Of a stretch of 7,763 nucleotides of DNA, positions 1 to 6,200 are shown piece after piece. The DNA lies in contig CANMWW010000086.1 in assembly GCA_947500965.1 (NCBI GenBank), forward strand, positions 1-7,763. Reading direction: 5' to 3'. Every line of letters starts with the position of its first letter. Position 1 is the first letter of the stretch. The notes beneath the pieces were generated by a model. It made no database searches, had not been told where the DNA came from, and saw nothing but the letters and a program-made list of their open reading frames with translations. Position numbers and translations under genes: made by a program. Source of the DNA: Alphaproteobacteria bacterium. GTDB lineage: Bacteria; Pseudomonadota; Alphaproteobacteria; CACIAM-22H2.

Positions 1-13
1 CATAGCTCCCTCC
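1..13 (-). promoter_or_regulatory. Ribosome binding site and start codon of the next gene (body outside the window)
   Basis: GGAGGGAG (13 to 6) followed by CT and an ATG at 3-1 is a near-perfect Shine-Dalgarno and start. The ATG overlaps the end of the permease-ATPase fusion. In this transporter family the next gene is normally the second ATPase (DppF/OppF type), which the cluster still lacks, but no coding sequence is visible to prove it. Confidence 0.
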
Positions 14-1922
14 AGCGGCGGCAGCGGGTGCGATGGCCGGGCGCGACGACCTCGATCGCGGGATCGGACGCGGCGCAGGCGGGCTCGGCCCAGGCGCAGC
101 GCGGCGCGAAGGCGCAGCCCGGCGGCAGGTCGCGCAGGCTCGGCACGTTGCCGGGGATCGCGCGCAGCAGCCCGTCCGCGCCGCGCGCGCCCGGCGCGCC
201 GGGGATCGATCCGAGCAGGCCGCGCGTGTAGGGGTGGCGCGGGTCGCGGAAGATCGTGCGCACGTCGCCTTCCTCGACGACGCGGCCCGCGTACATCACG
301 AGCACGCGGTCGGCCATCTCGGCGACGACGCCGAAATTATGGGTGACGAAGAGGATCCCCATGCCGCCGCGCTCGCCGCGCTTGAGGCCGCGCAGGAGGT
401 CCAGGATCTGCGCCTGGATGGTGACGTCGAGCGCCGTCGTCGGCTCGTCCGCCACCAGCAGGCTGGGCTCGCAGGCCAGAGCCATGGCGATCATCGCGCG
501 CTGGCGCATGCCGCCGGAGAGCTGGTGCGGGTAGTCGTCGATGCGTCGCGCCGCGTCGGGGATGCCTACCGTCTCGAGCGCCGCAAGCGCGATGGCGCGG
601 GCCTCGGAAGCAGGGACGGCGCGATGGCGGACCACGGCCTCGGCGATCTGGTCGCCGATGCGATAGACCGGGTTCAGGCTGGTCATCGGCTCCTGGAAGA
701 CCATCGCGATCTCGTTGCCGCGGATCTCCTGCAGCCCGGCCTCGTCGAGCTTCGCGAGGTCGCGCACCCGGCCGTCGCGCCCGCGGAGCAGGATCTCGCC
801 GCCCACGATCCGCCCCGCCGGCCGCGGCACGAGGCCGAGCAGCGACAGGCCGGTGATCGACTTGCCCGATCCCGACTCCCCCACGACCGCCAGCGTCTCG
901 CCGCGCCGCAGGTCGAAGGAGACGCCGTCCACGGCGCGCAGGATCCCGTCGGGCGTCGCGAAATGCGTGGAGAGGCCGCGCACGGAGAGCAGCACGTCGC
1001 CCGACGGCTGGCCCTGCGGGGCCGCCGCGGCGCGCGTCGCGGGCAGGCCGAGCGTCGCGTCGAACAGCCTGCGGATCGTGCCGGCGTCGACGGCGCCGCC
1101 CACGCGCGGGTCGAAGACGTCGCGCAGCGCGTCGCAGAGCCGGTTGATCGCGAGGATGGTGACGACGAGCGCGATGCAGGGCCACAGGAGCAGCCACGGG
1201 TTGTGCTGCATCGTGCCGCGCGCCCCGCGGATCATCAGGCCCCAGGACGGCTCGGGCGGCACGACGCCGAGGCCGAGGAAGCTGAGGCCGGACTCGATCA
1301 GGATCGCCGCCGCCACGACGAGCGAGAACTGCACGAGGATGGGGCCGAGGATGTTCGGCAGGATCGTGCGCAGCATGATGCGCGCGGCGCCCGCGCCCGC
1401 CGCGCGCGCCGCCTCGACGTAGTCGAGCGCGCGCGCCGACAGCACCTCGCCATAGGTCACGCGCGCGAAGGCAGGCACGTAGAGGATCGACAGCACGAAG
1501 GTCAGCGTGCCGACGCCCGGCCCGAGCAGCGTCACCACGAGCAGCGCCAGGAGGATGGGCGGGAAGGAGAGGATGATGTCGGTGAGCCGGATGGTGAAGA
1601 GCTCGACGATCCCGCCGAAATACCCGCCCACCAGCCCGATCGCGACGCCGATGGCGCCGGCGATCACGGCCGAGACGAGCGCGACGCGCAGGCTGGCGCG
1701 CGCGCCGACCAGCAGCCGCGAGAGCACGTCGCGGCCGAACTCGTCCTGCCCCAGCGGATGGGCGAGGGACGGCGCGGCGAGGCGCGCGGCGACGTTCTGC
1801 GCGGCGGGGTCGTAGGGCGCGAGCAGCGGCGAGAACAGCGCCAGCAGCAGGATCGTCCCGACCGCCGCGAGCGGCCAGGCGAGGCGACGCAGGCGCTTGT
1901 CGCTTGCGAGGGCGCCGATCAT
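1..1922 (-). CDS. Fused ABC transporter permease (DppC/OppC type) and ATPase (DppD/OppD type)
   Basis: A single frame without stops runs from the ATG at 1922 to the window edge, about 640 residues. The last visible bases are TG, so the stop is probably TGA in an ATGA overlap with the next gene. Residues 1-273 are a DppC-type permease: first membrane helix near 14-36, HPLGQDEFGRDVLSRLL (55-71), the EAA loop from DYVEAARAAG (167-176), and a normal DppC ending at DALRDVFDPR (264-273). An Ala/Gly-rich linker follows (274 to about 309). The rest is a complete ATPase: Walker A GESGSGKS (348-355), Q-loop Q410, signature LSGGMRQR (468-475), Walker B LLVADE (488-493, catalytic E493), D-loop ALD, and H-loop H528. 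The oligopeptide-transporter C-terminal domain has Cys 603, 609, 616 and 634. All catalytic residues are present, so this is a working fusion in appearance, not a frameshift artefact. It would contribute half the pore and one of two ATPases. No Shine-Dalgarno sequence precedes the start; coupling to the upstream permease is likely. Confidence 0.
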   Translation of the reverse strand, partial: MIGALASDKRLRRLAWPLAAVGTILLLALFSPLLAPYDPAAQNVAARLAAPSLAHPLGQDEFGRDVLSRLLVGARASLRVALVSAVIAGAIGVAIGLVGGYFGGIVELFTIRLTDIILSFPPILLALLVVTLLGPGVGTLTFVLSILYVPAFARVTYGEVLSARALDYVEAARAAGAGAARIMLRTILPNILGPILVQFSLVVAAAILIESGLSFLGLGVVPPEPSWGLMIRGARGTMQHNPWLLLWPCIALVVTILAINRLCDALRDVFDPRVGGAVDAGTIRRLFDATLGLPATRAAAAPQGQPSGDVLLSVRGLSTHFATPDGILRAVDGVSFDLRRGETLAVVGESGSGKSITGLSLLGLVPRPAGRIVGGEILLRGRDGRVRDLAKLDEAGLQEIRGNEIAMVFQEPMTSLNPVYRIGDQIAEAVVRHRAVPASEARAIALAALETVGIPDAARRIDDYPHQLSGGMRQRAMIAMALACEPSLLVADEPTTALDVTIQAQILDLLRGLKRGERGGMGILFVTHNFGVVAEMADRVLVMYAGRVVEEGDVRTIFRDPRHPYTRGLLGSIPGAPGARGADGLLRAIPGNVPSLRDLPPGCAFAPRCAWAEPACAASDPAIEVVAPGHRTRCRRWREL

Positions 1923-1926
1923 CGCG

Positions 1927-2877
1927 TCAGCCGTGCCGCACGCGCGGGTCGAGCACGGCGTAGAGCAGGTCGACCACGAGGTTGAGGAAGACGAAGAGCG
2001 CGCAGATCACGAGCACGATGCCCTGCACCTCGGGATAGTTGCGCTGCTCGACGGCGCGCACGAGGTAGCCGGACAGGCCCGGCCAGTTGAAGACGTACTC
2101 GACCAGGACCGTGCCGCCGAGCAGCGTGCCCATCTGCAGGCCGATCACCGTCACGACCGGGCCGAGCGAGTTGCGCAGCACGTGGCGGCGCACGACATGC
2201 CGCGACGCCAGGCCCTTGGCGCGCGCGGTGCGGACCCAGTCGCGGTCGAGGGTCTCGAGCACGCTCGCGCGCGTCATGCGGAAGACGACGGTCGACAGGC
2301 CGATCGCGATGGTGACGGCCGGCATCAGCAGGTTCGTCAGGTGCCTGGCGGGATCCTGCGCGAAGGCGACGTAGCCGCCGGCGGGGACCCAGCGCAGCTG
2401 CTGCGCGAAGACCAGGATGAGCAGCGTGCCGGTCACGAAGACGGGCAGCGACTGGTTGAAGCTGGCGACGGCCGACAGCGTCCTGTCCATGCCCGAGCCG
2501 CGGCGCAGCGCCGCGACGACGCCGAGCGGCATGCCGATGGCGACCGCGAGGATCGTGGCGGCGAGGATGAGCTCGATCGTGCGCGGCAGGCGCTTTGCGA
2601 TCTCGTCCATCACCGGGTAGTCGTCGGTGAGAGAGGTGCCGAGGTCGAGCCGCAGGAGCTGCCCGATGAAGCTGGCGTATTGCTGGAGGAGCGGCGCCTC
2701 GAGGCCAAGGCGCTCGCGCAGCTCGAGCACCTGCGCGGGATCCGGCGCGACCCCGCCGCTGGAGAGCAGCAGTTCCGCCGGGTCGCCGGGGATCATGCGC
2801 AGGACGAGGAAGATGAGCGTCGCGACCGTCCAGATCAGGCCGATCGAGATGGCGAGGCGACGCAGGACATAGGCCAT
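1927..2877 (-). CDS. ABC transporter permease, DppB/OppB type
   Basis: This is an inner-membrane permease of the peptide/nickel family, 316 residues, typical length. It forms half of the pore together with the permease part of the next gene. The N-terminus (MAYVLRRLAISIGLIWTVAT) leads into the first membrane helix at about 10-27, followed by RMIPGDPAE, the hallmark of OppB_N/DppB proteins. Further membrane segments lie near 102-125, 147-160, 183-200, 240-262 and 286-309. DLGTSLTDDYPV (78-89) is conserved in this group. The EAA-type loop that contacts the ATPase lies at about 211-240 (DRDWVRTARAKGLASRHVV), and the protein ends in the usual VLDPRVRHG. The ATG at 2877 is secure because an in-frame TGA lies only three codons upstream, but no Shine-Dalgarno sequence precedes it. 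Its stop is four bases from the next ATG, so the two are probably translationally coupled. Confidence 0.
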   Translation of the reverse strand: MAYVLRRLAISIGLIWTVATLIFLVLRMIPGDPAELLLSSGGVAPDPAQVLELRERLGLEAPLLQQYASFIGQLLRLDLGTSLTDDYPVMDEIAKRLPRTIELILAATILAVAIGMPLGVVAALRRGSGMDRTLSAVASFNQSLPVFVTGTLLILVFAQQLRWVPAGGYVAFAQDPARHLTNLLMPAVTIAIGLSTVVFRMTRASVLETLDRDWVRTARAKGLASRHVVRRHVLRNSLGPVVTVIGLQMGTLLGGTVLVEYVFNWPGLSGYLVRAVEQRNYPEVQGIVLVICALFVFLNLVVDLLYAVLDPRVRHG

Positions 2878-2897
2878 GGCGGTTGGTCAGGCCGGGT

Positions 2898-2924
2898 CGG
2901 GGCCGCCGGAGGGCGGCGGCCCCG
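2898..2924 (-). promoter_or_regulatory. Perfect GC-rich intercistronic hairpin after the binding-protein gene
   Basis: On the transcribed strand CGGGGCCGCCG pairs perfectly with CGGCGGCCCCG, making an 11-bp stem around a five-base loop (CCCTC). It lies within the 57-base gap, ten bases after the binding-protein stop codon and 20 bases before the permease ATG. No run of U follows, so it is not a canonical intrinsic terminator. Hairpins in this place between binding-protein and permease genes are known to protect the upstream mRNA from 3' exonucleases and so raise binding-protein levels. That role is inferred here; the structure itself is seen directly. Confidence 0.
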
Positions 2925-2934
2925 GTTCCGCGCG

Positions 2935-4488
2935 TCAGCCCATCGAGACGTTCTCGAGCGTCAGCCCCGAGTAGAAGCTGAGGAAGCCCGGGAGGTTGGC
3001 GAAGCCGGAGAGCGGCTTGCGCATCGCGTAGGCCTGCGAGCGCCACGCCACGCCGACCAGCGCCGCGTCCTCGAGCGCCAGCTTCTCCATCTCGCGGTAG
3101 ATCGCCTTGCGCTTCGCGACGTCGAGCTCGGCGCGGCCCTGCTCGAAGAGCTCGTTGACCTTCGGGTTGTTGTACCCGTGCGAGCGCGTGTAGTTCGGCG
3201 TCTGGCTGCCGTCGAGGAACTGCGCCATCGAATCCGGGTCGTTGAAGTCGCCCGCGGATCCCATCACGCCGAAGTCGTACTGGCCGCGGTTGCCGACCGC
3301 GACGCGCGTCGCCCAGTCCGGCAGGACCAGCTCGACCCTGATGCCGATCGCCGCGAGGCTCTGCTGGACGACCTCGGCGGTGTCCTTGTGCATGCCGTAC
3401 TGCGCGGTGGAGAGCAGCTTGCACGAGAAGCCGCTGGGCTGCCCGCCCTCGGCGAGGAGCTTGCGCGCGAGGTCGAGGTCGGTGCGCCAGTGGTTGGCCG
3501 TCGCCTCGTCGCGGAACTCCGAGCCCTTGGGGAAGGGCAGGCCGTTCATCGCGCTGCCGCGGCCGAAGAACGCCGCCTTGACGACGTCCTCGCGGCGGAT
3601 GGCGTAGGCGACGGCCTGGCGCAGCTTGGCGTTGGTGAAGGGGCCCTGCGCGCAGTTGAAGTTGAGGTACATGAACGGCCCGTCGACGATGTCCATCGCC
3701 AGCTTGGCGTTCCGCTCGATCGACTCGTAGCTCTGCCAGGGGACGTACTCGATGATGTCGACGTCGCCGGCGTCGAGCGCGGCGACGCGCAGGTTCTCGT
3801 CCGCGTAGGCGGCCATGCGCAGCTTCCTGGTCTTCGGCAGGCCCTTGTTCCAGTAGCCGTCGAAGGCGTCGAAGTCGATGCGCGTGCCGCGCTCGACGTC
3901 GACGATGCGGTAGGGGCCGGCGCCGACCGGGTTCGCCTCGTTCGACTTCGGCGAGATCATCGGCGCGTGCCAGCTCGCCAGCATGTAGACGAAGGTCGCG
4001 GAGGGCTTCTTCAGCTGGAAGCGCACGCTGCGCGCGTCGGGCGCCTCGATCCGGTCGATGAGCGCGCCGAAGGCGCCGCGCAGCGAGGCCGTGGACTTCT
4101 CGTCCTGCATCAGCTCGAAGCTGCGCCGCACCGCGTCGGGCGTCAGCGCCTCGCCGTCGTGGAAGCGCACGCCCTCGCGCAGGCGCAGCGTCCAGGTGGT
4201 CGGCCCGTCGCTGCGCCAGGACTCGGCGAGCTCGCCGCGGATCTCGCCCTTCGGGCCGTAGCTCAGCAGGCCGCGCAGGAACTGGCACTTCGCGGTGCCG
4301 GCCGCGGTCCCGGTATTCGCCCAGGGCCGCAGCGACGGCGGGTAGGAGGACAGCGCGAAGACCAGCCTGTCGCGGCCCTGCGCCGAGGCGCGCTCCGCGA
4401 CCGAGGTCGCGGCGAAGGCGGCGGCCGCCCCGGCGCCGATGAAGCCGCGCCGGGAGAGCGCGGCGGCGTTCCTCGTGTCGTTCGTCAT
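2935..4488 (-). CDS. ABC transporter substrate-binding protein, family 5 (DppA/OppA type), Tat-exported
   Basis: This is the periplasmic binding protein of a peptide/nickel/opine-type ABC importer, 517 residues, normal for SBP_bac_5. The N-terminus carries a twin-arginine signal: SRRGFIG at 12-18, an alanine-rich hydrophobic stretch to about 31, and an AxA-type cleavage site after ASA (34-36). There is no lipobox cysteine, so the mature protein should be soluble. Family landmarks are WTLRLREGVRFHDG (99-112), NPVGAGPYR (186-194), RQAVAYAIRREDVVKAAFFG and a C-terminal WRSQAYAMRKPLSGF segment. The ATG at 4488 is chosen because AGGAG lies seven bases upstream and it places the RR motif at a normal depth. 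An in-frame ATG at 4539 would overlap hyuB by 11 bases, lacks these supports and is less likely. The gene sits between hyuAB and the permeases, so its ligand is probably the HyuAB substrate or a precursor. The family name (dipeptide) should not be taken as the ligand. Confidence 0.
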   Translation of the reverse strand: MTNDTRNAAALSRRGFIGAGAAAAFAATSVAERASAQGRDRLVFALSSYPPSLRPWANTGTAAGTAKCQFLRGLLSYGPKGEIRGELAESWRSDGPTTWTLRLREGVRFHDGEALTPDAVRRSFELMQDEKSTASLRGAFGALIDRIEAPDARSVRFQLKKPSATFVYMLASWHAPMISPKSNEANPVGAGPYRIVDVERGTRIDFDAFDGYWNKGLPKTRKLRMAAYADENLRVAALDAGDVDIIEYVPWQSYESIERNAKLAMDIVDGPFMYLNFNCAQGPFTNAKLRQAVAYAIRREDVVKAAFFGRGSAMNGLPFPKGSEFRDEATANHWRTDLDLARKLLAEGGQPSGFSCKLLSTAQYGMHKDTAEVVQQSLAAIGIRVELVLPDWATRVAVGNRGQYDFGVMGSAGDFNDPDSMAQFLDGSQTPNYTRSHGYNNPKVNELFEQGRAELDVAKRKAIYREMEKLALEDAALVGVAWRSQAYAMRKPLSGFANLPGFLSFYSGLTLENVSMG

Positions 4489-4495
4489 GGTGGTT

Positions 4496-4500
4496 CTCCT
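4496..4500 (-). promoter_or_regulatory. Ribosome binding site of the substrate-binding protein gene
   Basis: AGGAG, followed by seven bases (AACCACC) and then the ATG at 4488, is the clearest Shine-Dalgarno sequence within the cluster. It decides the start of the binding-protein gene and fits the need for more binding protein than permease. Confidence 0.
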
Positions 4501-4528
4501 GTCCTCGGATCGGGTGGCGTGGAAGTCG

Positions 4529-6196
4529 TCAGCCGTCATGGCCGTAGAGCCGGCGCGCCTCGGCGGCGGAGACCTTGCCGTCCGCGATGTCGCGCTCGAG
4601 CAGCGCGCGGTCGCGCTCGCGCGGGTCGCCGTAGCCGCCGGCGCCGGGCGTGACGATCGTCACGGACTGGCCGTGCCTGAGGAAGGTGTAGCCCTTCTGC
4701 GGCGGGTCGGCGTCCTGCGAGTAGGCGAAGCGGCAGCGCCCGCCGCCGCCGCCGCCGAACAGCCCCCAGGGCGAGGACAGGCGGCGCGAGCCGTGGATGA
4801 ACGTGCGGCAGGTATGGCCCTCGGCGCGGATCTGCCGGCGCAGCCCGGTGCCGCCGCGGTACTTGCCCGCGCCGCCGGAATCGTCGACCAGCTCGTAGCG
4901 CTCCACCACCAGCGGGTACTCGCCCTCGAGCGCCTCGACCGGAAGGTTCGAGGTGTTGGTGAGGTGCGCGTGCACGCCGTCGAGCCCGTCCTTCGAGGCG
5001 CGCGCGCCGAAGCCGCCGCCGATCGTCTCGAGGTACACGTAGTACTCGCCCGTGCGCGGGTTGACGCCGCTGAAGGTCGAGGAGATGCACGCGCCGTTGT
5101 GCGCGGCGGTGATGCGACCGGGGATGGCGGGCGCGAGCGCGCCGTGGATCAGGTCGACCACGCGCTGGCACGGGTCGAGCCGCGCGTTGACGGCCGCGGG
5201 CTCGACGCAGTTGAGGATCGAGCCCTTCGTCGCCGTGACGTGGATCGGCCGGAACATGCCCTCGTTGGGCGGGACGTCGGCGCCGATCAGGGTCTTCACC
5301 GCGTAGTAGACGGTGGCGAGCAGCCCGGTCCAGACGAGGTTGATGCCGGCGCGCACCTGGGGCGGCGCGTCGAAGTCGAGGTGCATCTCGTCGCCCTTCA
5401 CCTCGATGCGGCACTTGAAGGTGACCGAGCCCTCGATCTCGTCGCCGTCGAACGTGTCCTCGAAGCTGTAGGTGCCGGACGGGATCGTCGCGATGCCGGC
5501 GCGCGTCAGCCGCTCCGCGTAGTCGAGCAGCGCGTCGCAGGCGGAAAGCAGCAGGTCCCTGCCGTAGCGCCTGCACAGCGACTGGAAGCGCTGGATGCCC
5601 TGGCGGTTGGCGGCCATCTGCGCGCGGAAGTCGTTCAGGCGCTCGCGCGGGACCTGCATGTTCAACAGGATCAGGTCCATCACGTCCTGCTGCAGCTTGC
5701 CCGCGCGGTAGAGCCGCACCGGCGGGATGCGCAGGCCCTCCTGGAAGATGTGGTCGTGGCCGCGGTCCACGAAGTCGGCGTGGTGGGCGAGGTTGGTGGC
5801 CCAGCCGACGAGCTCGCCCTCGAAGAAGATCGGCTCCGCGAGGACGATGTCCGGCAGGTGCGTGCCGCCGCCCGTGTAGGCGTCGTTGCCGACGAAGACG
5901 TCGCCCTCGCGCAGGTCGGACAGGTCGTGTCGCCGGCTGATGTGCTCGACCACGCCGATCAGCGAGCCGAGATGCATCGGGATGTGCATCGCCTGGCAGA
6001 GCGTGCGGCCGCGCGCGTCGAACAGGCAGGTCGAGGAATCGCGCCGCTCCTTGATGTTGGTGGAGTAGGCGGCGCGCACGAGCGTCTCGCCCATCTCCTC
6101 GACGATCGAGGACAGGGCGTTGCCGATGACCTCGACGGTGATCGGGTCGACCGGCGTGCCGCCGGACGACTTGCGCGGGGCAGGGGAGGCGTTCAT
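4529..6196 (-). CDS. hyuB: Hydantoinase/oxoprolinase subunit B (HyuB family)
   Basis: This is the partner subunit of HyuA, 555 residues, a normal length for the family. The N-terminus (VDPITVEVIGNAL at 16-28, then RAAYSTNIKERRDSSTCLFD) and FVGNDAYTGGGTHLPDI are classic HyuB. So are IFQEGLRIPPVRLYRAG, the late GGAGKYRGGTGLRRQI segment and the C-terminal GAGGYGDPRERD. The two subunits together catalyse ATP-driven ring opening of a lactam or hydantoin, or carboxylation in some branches. The start at 6196 is supported by GAGGG eight bases upstream and by the family N-terminus. The frame stays open upstream as far as 6649, but that part is only a shadow of hyuA. Residues 138-154 read HHADFVDRGHDHIFQEG. 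Many relatives have a GGxxPGS-type segment here and are several residues longer. A six-glycine loop (GLFGGGGGGRCRF) replaces the usual GLFGG-x-G-A-P-G-type turn. The gene is followed after 40 bases by the binding-protein gene. The family call is certain and the substrate is open. Confidence 0.
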   Translation of the reverse strand: MNASPAPRKSSGGTPVDPITVEVIGNALSSIVEEMGETLVRAAYSTNIKERRDSSTCLFDARGRTLCQAMHIPMHLGSLIGVVEHISRRHDLSDLREGDVFVGNDAYTGGGTHLPDIVLAEPIFFEGELVGWATNLAHHADFVDRGHDHIFQEGLRIPPVRLYRAGKLQQDVMDLILLNMQVPRERLNDFRAQMAANRQGIQRFQSLCRRYGRDLLLSACDALLDYAERLTRAGIATIPSGTYSFEDTFDGDEIEGSVTFKCRIEVKGDEMHLDFDAPPQVRAGINLVWTGLLATVYYAVKTLIGADVPPNEGMFRPIHVTATKGSILNCVEPAAVNARLDPCQRVVDLIHGALAPAIPGRITAAHNGACISSTFSGVNPRTGEYYVYLETIGGGFGARASKDGLDGVHAHLTNTSNLPVEALEGEYPLVVERYELVDDSGGAGKYRGGTGLRRQIRAEGHTCRTFIHGSRRLSSPWGLFGGGGGGRCRFAYSQDADPPQKGYTFLRHGQSVTIVTPGAGGYGDPRERDRALLERDIADGKVSAAEARRLYGHDG

Positions 6197-6200
6197 CGCG

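Noticed and set aside
2898..2924. Hairpin as an intrinsic terminator splitting the operon
   Set aside because: No U-rich tract follows the stem on the transcript, and the permeases downstream have no visible promoter of their own in the short gap.
1919..4288. Minus-strand 789-codon open frame across the binding protein and permease, and similar shadows at 337-1197 and 4536-5576
   Set aside because: These are offset frames of the real genes, rich in Arg and Ala, and they cut across gene boundaries marked by proper starts and stops.
4489..4539. Binding-protein start at 4539
   Set aside because: It would overlap hyuB by 11 bases and add 17 unrelated residues before the Tat signal. The ATG at 4488 has AGGAG at ideal spacing.
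33..4653. Very long plus-strand open frames (33-1985 and 1897-4653) opposite the transporter genes
   Set aside because: They are Arg/Ala/Asp/Val/Glu-rich with no recognisable domain, and lie exactly antisense to genes with clear family motifs. In very GC-rich DNA the frame opposite a real gene often lacks stops.
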